Shown: positions 20,401 through 28,190 of the stretch, piece after piece | Numbering within the stretch: the first letter of the stretch is position 1 | How the letters are laid out: the number at the start of each line of letters is the position of its first letter | Source: Parapusillimonas sp013416435 | Lineage (GTDB): Bacteria > Pseudomonadota > Gammaproteobacteria > Burkholderiales > Burkholderiaceae_B | DNA length: 64,000 nucleotides | NCBI RefSeq assembly: GCF_052180245.1 | Contig: NZ_CP197474.1 | Coordinates: 806,001 to 870,000, forward strand | Direction of reading: 5' to 3' | Notes under the pieces: model-generated | The model's database searches: none | What the model was told of the DNA's origin: nothing | Seen by the model: only the letters and a program-made list of their open reading frames with translations | Position numbers and translations under genes: made by a program

Positions 20401-20416
20401 ATCCCTTTAAGAGCGC

Positions 20417-20526
20417 GGGGTCAGACCCAAAGGGTCTGACCCCTCAATCATCGCAGCCGGGGTCAGACCCAAAGGGTCGATCCCTCAATCATCGCAGCCG
20501 GGGTCAGACCCTTTGGGTCTGACCCC
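20417..20526. repeat. Tandem array of three short palindromic repeats, period about 41-42 bp
   Basis: Copies at 20417-20443, 20459-20484 and 20500-20526 have a shortened core: GGGGTCAGACCC with AAA or TTT then GGGTCTGACCCC. The spacer CTCAATCATCGCAGCC recurs between copies, so the array is a direct repeat with a 41-42 bp unit. The middle copy has a changed right arm (GGGTCGATCCC). The third copy contains the stop codon and last seven codons of the leftward esterase gene. Confidence 0.93.
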
Positions 20527-21196
20527 CCACCAGCACTTTGCGCAAAAAGGCGGCGATGTCGGCGATTTCCTCCTGGCATACGGAGTGGGGCATGGGGTAG
20601 GTCTTCCATTCGACCGGATAGCCCATGTCCTGCAGCGCCTGCCGCGAGGCCTGGGCGCGGTCTATGGTGACGACGGGATCCATGGTGCCATGGGCCAGGA
20701 AGATGGGGGTCTGCTGGTTGGCGGCGTGGCGCTCGGTCGAAATGACGCGGGCCAGCGGCAGATAGCCCGACAGCCCTATCATGCCTGCGAGTTTTTCTTC
20801 CAGGCGCAGCCCGGTCTGCAGCGTCATGGCGCAGCCTTGCGAGAATCCGGCCAGCACGATATTGGCGGTTGGAATGCCGCGCTCGTTTTCGCGGGCGATC
20901 AGGGCGCGCACCGCCTGTTCGGACGCGCGCAGCCCTTGATCGTCCTCGCGCGGGGTGGGCGCGGGCTGGTAGATGTCGTACCAGGCGCGCATGGACATGC
21001 CGTTGTTGATCGTGACCGGCCGCACGCTGGCATGCGGAAAGACGAAACGGACCGCCGGGTCCCGCGCCAGCCCGAGTTCGGGAACGATAGGGGCAAAGTC
21101 GTGTCCGTCCGCCCCCAGGCCGTGCAGCCAGATGATGGCATGGGTGGGATTGGGACCGGTTTCGAGTTCTATGCATTCAAGCAGCGTGGCGCTCAT
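20504..21196 (-). CDS. Carboxylesterase/phospholipase family alpha/beta hydrolase
   Basis: A 230-residue cytoplasmic serine hydrolase of the acyl-protein thioesterase/carboxylesterase type. The oxyanion region is AIIWLHGLGADGHDF near residues 20-34. The nucleophile elbow is GFSQG near residues 119-123. The catalytic Asp lies in LAHGTMDPVV near residue 172 and the His in PMPHSVCQEE near 207. The last residues, GGQTQRV, and the TGA come from palindromic-repeat sequence; the native family end should be near FLRKVL. Its ATG overlaps the darP stop by 4 bases, so the two are co-translated. Substrate is unknown. Confidence 0.92.
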   Translation of the reverse strand: MSATLLECIELETGPNPTHAIIWLHGLGADGHDFAPIVPELGLARDPAVRFVFPHASVRPVTINNGMSMRAWYDIYQPAPTPREDDQGLRASEQAVRALIARENERGIPTANIVLAGFSQGCAMTLQTGLRLEEKLAGMIGLSGYLPLARVISTERHAANQQTPIFLAHGTMDPVVTIDRAQASRQALQDMGYPVEWKTYPMPHSVCQEEIADIAAFLRKVLVGGQTQRV

Positions 21197-21741
21197 TCCT
21201 GCTCCGTGTTGTCGTTAAGGGCTTTCAGCGCCTGAAAAAGGGCGCGGTAGTGTTTGCGCTGCGGCATCTGGCCGGGCTGCAGCGCTTCGTTCGATCGGGC
21301 CTCTTTGCGGCCTTCCCGTATCAGGGTGCGCAGCCGCTGCACGTCGGCCCCGGGGTATTCGTCCAGCAGTTGCGTCAGGGCGGCGTCGTCGCGCAGCAGC
21401 AAGTCGCGCAAGGCTTCCAGCCTGTGCATGGCCTGCGTTTGCTCCCGCGAGCCGTTTTCCCATACGTCAAGTTGATGGCGAATCGCATCCGCATCGGCAT
21501 CGCGCATGAGTTTTCCCACGTAGTGGACCTGGCGGCGCCGGCCCTCGCGGCTGGTGGTGCGCTGGGCAAGTCGTACGGCGTCGAGCAGCTTTTCCGACAA
21601 GGGCAGTTGCTTGAGCTGATCTAGCGACAGGTCCAACAGTTGCTTGCCCAGATCCTGCAGGGCCAGCATGTCGCGCTTGACCTGAGACTTGCTGGGCCGA
21701 TCGTAGCCGTGGTCGGGGATGTCGGACGGATTATTTGGCAT
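21193..21741 (-). CDS. darP: Ribosome-associated protein DarP (YjgA, DUF615)
   Basis: DarP/YjgA is a dual-action ribosomal maturation factor that binds late 50S assembly intermediates. The 182-residue sequence has the family pattern RPSKSQVKRDMLALQDLGKQL, the basic run REGRRRQVHYVGKLMR near residues 65-80 and the end KHYRALFQALKAL. It is divergent from pmbA, with about 60 bp between the starts. This conserved yjgA-pmbA head-to-head pair supports both calls. The downstream esterase overlaps by 4 bases. Confidence 0.95.
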   Translation of the reverse strand: MPNNPSDIPDHGYDRPSKSQVKRDMLALQDLGKQLLDLSLDQLKQLPLSEKLLDAVRLAQRTTSREGRRRQVHYVGKLMRDADADAIRHQLDVWENGSREQTQAMHRLEALRDLLLRDDAALTQLLDEYPGADVQRLRTLIREGRKEARSNEALQPGQMPQRKHYRALFQALKALNDNTEQE

Positions 21742-21801
21742 GGTGCTGAAAAAATTATCTTTTAATTGGCTATGATAACCGTCTCAACCAAAAGAGCATC
21801 A

Positions 21802-23169
21802 ATGAGCGATCAATCCACATCCTCCTTACCCATTGCCGAGAACCAAGCCCGTTTTCGCGAACTCGTCAACCAGGCGCTGGCCCATGCCAAGACACTGGGC
21901 GCCTCCGACGCGGCGGTCGAAGTGTCCGAAAGCTGCGGGCTGTCCGTGTCGGTGCGCAACAAGGACATAGAAACCGTCGAGCAGACGCGCGACCGCGCAC
22001 TGGACATCACCGTCTTCGCCGGCCAGCGCCGCGGCTCGGCGTCCACCTCCGATTTTTCCGCGCAGGCGCTGCGTGAAACGGTAGAGGCCGCCTGGCACAT
22101 CGCGCGCTATACCGCCGAGGATCCCGCCGCCGGCTTGCCCGATGCCGATCAGCTCGCCACGGAATTCCCCGATCTCCAGTTGCATCATCCCTGGCAGATA
22201 TCCGCGCAGGAAGCCGCCAAGCAAGCCATCAAGGCCGAAGCCGCCGCATGCGCGACCAGCGATCTCATCACCAACACCGACGGCGCCTCGGTCGATACCT
22301 ACGAAGGCCATTTCGTGCTGGGCAACAGCCGGGGATTCCTCGGCGGTTACGCTTATTCCCGGCATAGCCTCTCGGTCGCGCCCATCGCGGGGCGGGGGGC
22401 GAACATGCAGCGCGATTACTGGTACACCACGGCGCGCGATGCCCGGCATCTGGCCGATCCGCAGGCGGTCGGCCGTTATGCTGCCGAACGCACCCTGGCG
22501 CGGCTGTCGGCGCGGCGCATCAAGACGGGGCGCTTCCCCGTCCTGTTCGAAGCCCCGCTGGCCGTCGGACTTTTGGGCGCGATGGTGCAGGCCACGAGCG
22601 GCGGCGCCCTGTATCGCAAGGCAAGCTTTCTTCTCGATGCACTGGGCAAGCCGATCATGGCCGATCACATCGATATCGCCGAGGACCCTTTCATTCCCGG
22701 CGCCATGGGAAGTGCGGCCTTCGACAGCGAAGGAGTGCGCACCCGTGCGCGCGACGTGGTCGTGGGCGGCATGCTGAATGGCTATTTTCTTTCGACCTAC
22801 ACGGCGCGCAAGCTCAATATGCATACCACGGGCAATGCGGGCGGGTCGCACAACCTGCGCCTGGTATCGCGGCTTACCGATCCGGACGACGACTTCCGTG
22901 CCATGCTCAAGAAGATGGGCACCGGCTTCCTGGTGACGGAGCTCATCGGGCAAGGAGTCAATTACGTCACGGGCGATTATTCGCGCGGCGCGTTCGGGTA
23001 TTGGGTAAAGAACGGCGAAATCCAGCATGCCGTCCAGGAAGTCACGATTGCGGGCAACCTTGCCGACATGTTCAAGCAGATAGTCGCCGTCGGCGCCGAC
23101 ACCATCACCCGCGGCTCCAAAACCAGCGGGTCGATACTGATCGAGCAGATGGCCATCGCCGGTAAATAG
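21802..23169 (+). CDS. pmbA: Metalloprotease PmbA (TldE)
   Basis: PmbA/TldE works with TldD as a heteromeric protease that degrades short unfolded peptides and matures some peptide antibiotics; the catalytic zinc is in TldD. The 455-residue sequence shows the family phrases ALDITVFAGQRRGSASTSDFS near residues 65-85 and NTDGASVDTYEGHFVLGNSRGFLGGY near 155. The C-terminal part contains GNAGGSHNLRL and GVNYVTGDYSRGAFGYWVKNGEI. The ATG at 21802 (MSDQSTSSLP) gives the normal length; the TTG at 21766 and ATG at 21772 are alternatives. tldD is not in the window. Confidence 0.95.
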   Translation: MSDQSTSSLPIAENQARFRELVNQALAHAKTLGASDAAVEVSESCGLSVSVRNKDIETVEQTRDRALDITVFAGQRRGSASTSDFSAQALRETVEAAWHIARYTAEDPAAGLPDADQLATEFPDLQLHHPWQISAQEAAKQAIKAEAAACATSDLITNTDGASVDTYEGHFVLGNSRGFLGGYAYSRHSLSVAPIAGRGANMQRDYWYTTARDARHLADPQAVGRYAAERTLARLSARRIKTGRFPVLFEAPLAVGLLGAMVQATSGGALYRKASFLLDALGKPIMADHIDIAEDPFIPGAMGSAAFDSEGVRTRARDVVVGGMLNGYFLSTYTARKLNMHTTGNAGGSHNLRLVSRLTDPDDDFRAMLKKMGTGFLVTELIGQGVNYVTGDYSRGAFGYWVKNGEIQHAVQEVTIAGNLADMFKQIVAVGADTITRGSKTSGSILIEQMAIAGK

Positions 23170-23285
23170 CGGCCCCCTTCGGAAGGGGTAAACACGCAGC
23201 CCTTGGTTACATATTGCAGTACGGTGTATATTTCTCTTTGTTGTTGCTACAGCAAAAGTTTGTATGAGAATCAGGAGACCACTCA

Positions 23286-24386
23286 ATGCAGCGTCGTTCA
23301 TTTCTTAAAAAAGCCGGTCTTGGCGCTGTGGCGGGCACCGCCGCCGTCGCGGCACCCGTATTGGCACAAAGCAATCCCAAAATCAGCTGGAAGATGACCT
23401 CATCCTATGGGCAGTCGCTTCCTCCGCTGTACTCCACGTCGGAACTCTTCTGCAAGATGGTCAGCGAGGCCACCGACGGCAATTTTTCGATCCGCTTGTA
23501 TCCCGCCGGTGAAATCGTGCCGGGCTTTGGCGTCATGGACGCAGTCGGCAACCGCACGGTGGAATGCGGACAGACCGCTTCCTATTACTTCTACGGGAAA
23601 GATCCCGCCTTCTGTTTCGACACGGCCGTGCCGTTCGGGCTGAATGCGCGCCAGATGTACGCCTGGGTTTACGAAGCGGGCGGCCTGGCGCTCTTGCGCG
23701 AACTGTTCGCGCCGCGCAATATCATTAACTTCCCGTTCGGCAATACCGGTACGCAGATGGGCGGCTGGTATCGCAAGGAAATCAAATCGGTCGCCGACCT
23801 GCAAGGCCTGAAGATGCGTACCGCCGGTTTCGCGGGCGAGGTCATGTCACGCATGGGCGTCGTGCCGCAGCAGATTCCGCCTGGCGACATCTATCCTTCC
23901 CTGGAAAAGGGTACGCTTGACGCCGTCGAATTCGTCGGCCCGGTCGATGACGAAAAACTCGGCTTCCAGAAAGTGGCCAAGTATTACTATTATCCGGGCT
24001 GGTGGGAAGGTTCGGCGCAGCTGTCGCTCTATGTGAACGACGCGGCCTACAACGAGCTGCCCAAGGCCTATCAGGCCGTGATCGAAATGGCTTCGCGTGC
24101 CGCCGGTGGCAAGCTGCTGGGCGATTACGACGCCAACAACCCCGCCGCCCTGCGTCGCTTGATTGCCAGCGGCGCAGTGCTCAAGGCGTTTCCCCGCGAT
24201 GTGATGGACGCCTCCTTCAAGGCATCCGAAGAAGCCTACAAGGATTTCTGCGCCAAGAGCGAACACTTCAAGAAGATCCACGACCATTACATGGCGTTCC
24301 GCGACAGCGTTGTTCCCTGGTTCCGAGTGGGCGAAGGCTCTTACGACAACTACCTGGGCATCGCGCTGGCCAACCAGAAGAAATAA
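23286..24386 (+). CDS. TRAP-type transporter substrate-binding protein (DctP/TakP family), orphan
   Basis: This 366-residue periplasmic receptor begins with a twin-arginine signal (MQRRSFLKKAGLGAVAG; cleavage after LAQS near residue 28). The TRAP pattern includes LQGLKMRTAGFAGEVMSRMG and the signature arginine in that segment. The long form, with YYFYGKDPAFCFDTAVPFGLNARQ, resembles the TakP group that binds 2-oxo acids such as pyruvate. The Tat signal suggests it is exported folded. No DctQ or DctM permease gene is adjacent, so it must use permeases from elsewhere or the operon has been split. An intrinsic terminator follows at 24400. Confidence 0.92.
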   Translation: MQRRSFLKKAGLGAVAGTAAVAAPVLAQSNPKISWKMTSSYGQSLPPLYSTSELFCKMVSEATDGNFSIRLYPAGEIVPGFGVMDAVGNRTVECGQTASYYFYGKDPAFCFDTAVPFGLNARQMYAWVYEAGGLALLRELFAPRNIINFPFGNTGTQMGGWYRKEIKSVADLQGLKMRTAGFAGEVMSRMGVVPQQIPPGDIYPSLEKGTLDAVEFVGPVDDEKLGFQKVAKYYYYPGWWEGSAQLSLYVNDAAYNELPKAYQAVIEMASRAAGGKLLGDYDANNPAALRRLIASGAVLKAFPRDVMDASFKASEEAYKDFCAKSEHFKKIHDHYMAFRDSVVPWFRVGEGSYDNYLGIALANQKK

Positions 24387-24399
24387 AGCGCCGCGCACT

Positions 24400-24427
24400 G
24401 CAAAAGCCGCCTACGGGCGGTTTTTGC
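24400..24427 (+). terminator. Intrinsic terminator after the orphan TRAP receptor gene
   Basis: GCAAAAGCCGCC, loop TACG, then GGCGGTTTTTGC: a GC stem followed by a T-run, 13 bp after the stop. The A-run and T-run also pair, so it could work in both directions. Confidence 0.85.
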
Positions 24428-24639
24428 ATTTTCTGCTGGGCTTGCGCCGCGATCCGGAAGAGCGGCCCATGAAAAAAGCCTGGCATGGCATCCACTTATG
24501 TTATTATGATGGGCTTTTCCAGACTGTTGCACGGGCGAAGAACAACGCTTTGGCAAGTGGTCGGCCTGGAGAACCGTGGCTTACCGGGGACCTGAAGGGA
24601 ATCCGGCAAGTCTTTTTACTTCAAATATTAGGAACCATC

Positions 24640-25068
24640 ATGAAGACCTTTGTGGCCAAGCCGCATGAAGTCAAACGTGACTGGTACGTGATTGACGCCA
24701 AGGGCAAAGTCCTGGGTCGTGTGGCCAGCGAAGTCGCACGTCGTTTACGCGGCAAGCACAAGCCAGAATTCACGCCTCACGTTGACACCGGTGATTACAT
24801 CGTCATCATCAACGCCGCCGAAATCGTTGTGACCGGTAACAAGTCGCAAGACAAAAAGTACTATCGCCACTCCACGTACCCGGGCGGTATCACCGAAACC
24901 AACTTCCAGAAAATGCAAGAGCGTTTTCCTGGTCGCGCCATCCAGAAAGCCGTCAAGGGCATGCTGCCGAAAGGCCCGCTGGGTTACGCCATGGCCAAGA
25001 AGCTCAAGGTTTATGCCGGCGCAGAGCATCCTCATGCTGCTCAGCAGCCCAAACCGCTGGATTTCTAA
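24640..25068 (+). CDS. rplM: 50S ribosomal protein L13
   Basis: A 142-residue protein, the same length as E. coli L13, an early-assembly 50S protein. It begins MKTFVAKPHEVKRDWYVID and shows the L13 signature GMLPKGPLGYAMAKKLKVYAG near residues 107-127. The ATG at 24640 follows AGGAACC. The longer open frame back to 24310 has no L13 similarity. It is followed 9 bp later by rpsI in the conserved L13-S9 operon. The 213-bp leader between the previous terminator and the ATG contains no other gene. Confidence 0.98.
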   Translation: MKTFVAKPHEVKRDWYVIDAKGKVLGRVASEVARRLRGKHKPEFTPHVDTGDYIVIINAAEIVVTGNKSQDKKYYRHSTYPGGITETNFQKMQERFPGRAIQKAVKGMLPKGPLGYAMAKKLKVYAGAEHPHAAQQPKPLDF

Positions 25069-25077
25069 GGATAGGTC

Positions 25078-25470
25078 ATGATCGGTAATTGGAACTATGG
25101 AACAGGCCGTCGCAAAACGTCGGTGGCCCGCGTGTTCTTGAAGAAAGGCTCGGGCAAGATCGTCGTCAACGGCAAGCCCGTCGACGAATACTTCGCTCGC
25201 GAAACCGGCCGCATGGTCGTACGCCAGCCTTTGGAACTGACCAACCACCTTGAATCGTTCGATTTCCACATCAACGTTCACGGCGGTGGTGAAAGCGGCC
25301 AGGCCGGCGCAGTCCGCCACGGCATCACCCGTGCGCTCATCGACTACGACGAGTCCCTGAAGACCGCCCTGAAGCAAGCCGGCTTCGTCACTCGCGATGC
25401 CCGCGAAGTCGAACGCAAGAAAGTCGGTTTCCACAAGGCGCGTCGTCGCAAGCAGTTCAGCAAGCGCTAA
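25078..25470 (+). CDS. rpsI: 30S ribosomal protein S9
   Basis: A 130-residue S9, standard length. It starts MIGNWNYGTGRRKTSVARVF and contains the S9 signature GGGESGQAGAVRHGITRAL near residues 66-84. The basic tail ends in FHKARRRKQFSKR, which reaches the P-site tRNA in the ribosome. The start overlaps a good Shine-Dalgarno sequence (AAGGATAGGTC). It forms an operon with rplM and ends at two hairpins, the second a clear terminator. Confidence 0.98.
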   Translation: MIGNWNYGTGRRKTSVARVFLKKGSGKIVVNGKPVDEYFARETGRMVVRQPLELTNHLESFDFHINVHGGGESGQAGAVRHGITRALIDYDESLKTALKQAGFVTRDAREVERKKVGFHKARRRKQFSKR

Positions 25471-25515
25471 TTGCGTGCTCGCACGCATGCCTGGCCAGAC
25501 GGCCAGGCAGCAAAA

Positions 25516-25543
25516 GCCCCGGCCTTGTGCCGGGGTTTTTTTT
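25516..25543 (+). terminator. Intrinsic terminator of rplM-rpsI
   Basis: GCCCCGGC, a CTTGT loop, GCCGGGG and eight T residues make a textbook rho-independent terminator. A second perfect hairpin (GCCTGGCC with GGCCAGGC, 25489-25508) lies just before it. Confidence 0.95.
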
Positions 25544-25553
25544 GGGCGTTTCT

Positions 25554-25583
25554 GGGGTCAGACCCCATACGGGGTCTGACCCC
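25554..25583. repeat. Palindromic repeat copy 7 (loop ATAC)
   Basis: A canonical 30-bp copy, 10 bp past the T-run of the rpsI terminator, so the operon has two termination structures in a row. Confidence 0.97.
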
Positions 25584-25600
25584 TGGATGATGGCGAAACG

Positions 25601-25614
25601 TTGATCTGCTTTAA
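25601..25614 (+). promoter_or_regulatory. Candidate FNR/ANR site upstream of ubiU
   Basis: TTGAT CTGC TTTAA matches the FNR consensus TTGAT-N4-ATCAA perfectly in the first half and at three of five positions in the second. It is 56 bp before the ubiU ATG. Oxygen-dependent control would fit the job of UbiUVT, but a single imperfect site is weak evidence. Confidence 0.35.
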
Positions 25615-25670
25615 GGACCTGTTCCCGTAGCGTCCGTATAGTGGCCTCTTGTTTCGAGAGGTACTTGTCC

Positions 25671-26702
25671 ATGTCAGCTTTTCCCGCAGTTAATTCCCTT
25701 CGGCCCCCCGAGCTGCTATGCCCCGCAGGAAGCCTGCCGGCGCTCAAGGCGGCTATCGACCACGGGGCGGACTGCGTATACCTGGGGTTTCGCGATGCGA
25801 CGAACGCGCGCAATTTTGCAGGCCTGAATTTCGATGAGGCGGCGATCAATGACGGCATCCGGTACGCCCACGACCGGGGGCGCAAAGTTCTGCTCGCCCT
25901 GAACACCTACCCGCAGGCGGATGGCTGTGAGGCCTGGCGCGAGGCCGTCGACAAGGCTGCGGGATCCGGCATAGACGCCATCTTGCTGGCGGATCTGGGC
26001 TTGATGCAGTATGCCTCGAACCGCTATCCCGAACTGGCGCTGCACCTGTCGGTCCAGGGGTCGGCGACCAACTACGAAGCCATCAATTTCTATCAGAAGC
26101 ACTTCGGCGTTCGCCGTGCCGTACTGCCGCGTGTGCTGTCGCTGGCGCAGGTGGAGCGCGTCACGGAGAATACGTCGCTCGAGATCGAAGTGTTCGGTTT
26201 CGGAAGCCTCTGCGTCATGGTGGAGGGCCGCTGCGCGCTGTCTTCGTACGCGACGGGCGAATCTCCCAACACGCACGGCGTTTGCTCCCCCGCAAAGTCG
26301 GTGCGCTGGCAGCAGACGGAGCAGGGCCTGGAGTCTCGCTTGAACGGCGTACTGATAGATCGCTACGCCGACGGCGAGAACGCTGGCTATCCCACCTTAT
26401 GCAAGGGCCGCTTCGACGTGGCCGAGGAAAACTATTACGCGCTGGAGGAACCGACCAGTCTCAATACGCTCGAGATCCTGCCGCAACTGATGCAGATGGG
26501 AATCAGTGCGGTGAAGATTGAAGGGCGGCAGCGCAGCCCCGCCTACGTGGCCCAGGTCACCAAGGTATGGCGGCAGGCCATCGACCATTGCGCTGCCAGC
26601 CTGCAGCGCTATTCGGTCAGGCCTGCGTGGATGAACGAACTGAACAAGGTGGCCGAGGGACAACAGCACACTTTGGGCGCCTATCATCGCCCATGGAAAT
26701 GA
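25671..26702 (+). CDS. ubiU: Ubiquinone biosynthesis protein UbiU (peptidase U32 family)
   Basis: UbiU and UbiV form an iron-sulfur heterodimer needed for oxygen-independent hydroxylation in ubiquinone synthesis. The 343-residue sequence starts PPELLCPAGSLPALKAAIDHGADCVYLGF, the U32 beginning. Four Cys ligands for a 4Fe-4S cluster are visible in GFGSLCVMVEGRCALS, NTHGVCSP and AGYPTLCKGRF, between about residues 170 and 250. The ATG at 25671 has GAGAGG upstream; an in-frame GTG at 25641 is less likely. It is first in ubiU-ubiV-ubiT, and this neighbourhood separates it from the protease or tRNA-modification U32 members. Confidence 0.93.
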   Translation: MSAFPAVNSLRPPELLCPAGSLPALKAAIDHGADCVYLGFRDATNARNFAGLNFDEAAINDGIRYAHDRGRKVLLALNTYPQADGCEAWREAVDKAAGSGIDAILLADLGLMQYASNRYPELALHLSVQGSATNYEAINFYQKHFGVRRAVLPRVLSLAQVERVTENTSLEIEVFGFGSLCVMVEGRCALSSYATGESPNTHGVCSPAKSVRWQQTEQGLESRLNGVLIDRYADGENAGYPTLCKGRFDVAEENYYALEEPTSLNTLEILPQLMQMGISAVKIEGRQRSPAYVAQVTKVWRQAIDHCAASLQRYSVRPAWMNELNKVAEGQQHTLGAYHRPWK

Positions 26703-26727
26703 ACCGCAACACTGAGGAGCCGCTGTC

Positions 26728-27615
26728 TTGAAACTTGCCCTGGGTCCGGTCCAGTACTACTGGCCACGCATCGCCATGATGCAATTCTACGAAGCCGTGA
26801 CGGAAGCGCCGGTCGATATCGTTTATCTCGGCGAAACCGTATGTTCGCGCCGTCATGAACTCCGCCTGCCGGACTGGCTCGAACTTGCGGCCATGCTGGA
26901 GGCCGCCGGAAAGGAAGTCGTCCTGTCCACTCAGGTCCTGCTGGAGTCCGGCAGCGATCTGTCCACGCTGCGCAAGATCGCGGCGAATGATCGCTACCTG
27001 GTCGAGGCCAACGACATGGGTGCCGTGCATTGCCTGGAGGGCAGGCCTTTTGTCGCGGGCCCCTTCCTCAATCTCTACAGCGCCCCCGCCTTGGCGCTGC
27101 TCGCGAACCAAGGCGCGCGCCGCTGGGTGATGCCGCTGGAAATGGGGCGCGACAAGCTGGGATTCATGCAGGCGCAACGGCCCGCGGGCATGCAGACGGA
27201 AGTGTTCGCGTATGGCCGCATGCCGCTTGCCTTCTCGGCGCGCTGCTTTACCGCGCGCAACCGGAACCTGCCCAAGGATAATTGCCAGTACGTCTGCATG
27301 GATCATCCGGACGGCTTGCTGCTGAATACGCGGGAGGGACAGCCCTTTCTGACATTGAACGGCATACAGACGCAGTCGGCCCTGGTCTATAACCTGGCAA
27401 GAGAGCTTGGCCAAGTCGCAGACATGCAGGTGGATGTCCTGAGAATCAGTCCGCAGTCGCAGTATACGAACGAAATTGCGCGCTTCTTCCACCAGGCCAT
27501 CCGGGGCGAAATGACCGGCGAAGACGCTTTCGCGGCCATCGAACCGCTGATGCCGGCTGGTCCATGCAATGGGTACTGGTATGGCCGGCCCGGACTGGAA
27601 CAATTGGTGGCCTGA
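26728..27615 (+). CDS. ubiV: Ubiquinone biosynthesis protein UbiV (peptidase U32 family)
   Basis: The 295-residue partner of UbiU. It begins KLALGPVQYYWPRIAMMQFY and carries four Cys for a 4Fe-4S cluster: one in GETVCSRRHEL near residue 39 and three in SARCFTARNRNLPKDNC plus QYVC near residues 170-190. Translation seems to start at a TTG (26728), with GAGGAG 9-14 bases upstream; no in-frame ATG gives a sensible N-terminus. It ends TGATG, overlapping the ubiT start by one base, so all three proteins are likely made together. It acts in the cytoplasm on ubiquinone precursors. Confidence 0.93.
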   Translation: MKLALGPVQYYWPRIAMMQFYEAVTEAPVDIVYLGETVCSRRHELRLPDWLELAAMLEAAGKEVVLSTQVLLESGSDLSTLRKIAANDRYLVEANDMGAVHCLEGRPFVAGPFLNLYSAPALALLANQGARRWVMPLEMGRDKLGFMQAQRPAGMQTEVFAYGRMPLAFSARCFTARNRNLPKDNCQYVCMDHPDGLLLNTREGQPFLTLNGIQTQSALVYNLARELGQVADMQVDVLRISPQSQYTNEIARFFHQAIRGEMTGEDAFAAIEPLMPAGPCNGYWYGRPGLEQLVA

Positions 27616-28061
27616 TGAGTACGACCTCCTATCGATTGCCGGGGCCTTTGGGTAAATTGCTTGCGGCCCTGCCGGCCTTTCCGGGATCCCTGCTGTTCGT
27701 CCAGGGCCTGAATCTGTTGCTGGTCCGGCATCTGCCGGCGGACACGCTGCAAGCGTTGCATGGGCGCTCCTTGCGCATTCGCGTGGCGGACGCGGGCGTA
27801 CAGTTCGATTTCAGCTGGGATGGGCGGGGCTTCGTCGCGGCGCGGCGCCATGCCGAGCCGGCGCTGACGATTGCCGCGACGGCCCACGATTTCCTGCTGC
27901 TCATGCAACGCAAAGAAGACCCCGACACCTTGTTCTTCAGTCGCAGGCTCGCCATGGAAGGCGATACCGAACTGGGGCTGCTGGTCAAGAACACGCTGGA
28001 TTCAATCGACCTGCCGGCACCCTTTGGGGTCAGACCCCGTACGGGATCCGACCGCCTCTGA
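27615..28061 (+). CDS. ubiT: Ubiquinone biosynthesis accessory protein UbiT (SCP2 domain)
   Basis: A 148-residue SCP2 sterol-carrier-like protein. UbiT is thought to hold polyprenyl lipid intermediates for the anaerobic ubiquinone pathway. The SCP2 domain covers roughly residues 30-130: LRIRVADAGVQFDFSWDG, then LTIAATAHDFLLLMQRKEDPDTLFFSRRLAMEGDTELGLLVKNTLDSID. The native domain ends near DLPAPF. The final residues, GVRPRTGSDRL, are read from a decayed palindromic repeat at 28026-28055, and the TGA lies 4 bp past it. The start at 27615 overlaps the ubiV stop. Confidence 0.92.
   Translation: MSTTSYRLPGPLGKLLAALPAFPGSLLFVQGLNLLLVRHLPADTLQALHGRSLRIRVADAGVQFDFSWDGRGFVAARRHAEPALTIAATAHDFLLLMQRKEDPDTLFFSRRLAMEGDTELGLLVKNTLDSIDLPAPFGVRPRTGSDRL
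28026..28055. repeat. Palindromic repeat copy 8 (decayed, loop GTAC) inside the 3' end of ubiT
   Basis: The left arm is intact; the right arm has changed to GGGATCCGACCGC. It encodes most of the last 11 residues of UbiT. The decay of the right arm moves the stop beyond the repeat. Confidence 0.9.
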
Positions 28062-28079
28062 TTCTCACTCTTTGCCACC

Positions 28080-28109
28080 GGGGTCAGACCCCGTATGGGG
28101 TCTGACCCC
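28080..28109. repeat. Palindromic repeat copy 9 (loop GTAT)
   Basis: A canonical 30-bp copy 18 bp after the ubiT stop and 82 bp before argC. It probably ends the ubiUVT transcript. Confidence 0.97.
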
Positions 28110-28190
28110 GCCCCGACACCTCCCTCTGCTGCATGTCTGCCGCGCTTGTTGCATAATGACGATGTCGCAGTTTTATTCTTGGAAAAGGTC

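Noticed and set aside
24310..24639. Upstream extension of rplM by 110 codons
   Set aside because: It overlaps the end of the TRAP receptor gene and its terminator; L13 proteins are about 142 residues.
24428..24639. Riboswitch or ribosomal-protein leader upstream of rplM
   Set aside because: The leader is about 200 bp, but I could not recognise any conserved aptamer or L13 autoregulatory structure by eye.
28095..28190. Upstream extension of argC
   Set aside because: The extension is read from a palindromic repeat and has no ArgC similarity; the ATG at 28191 has a ribosome-binding site.
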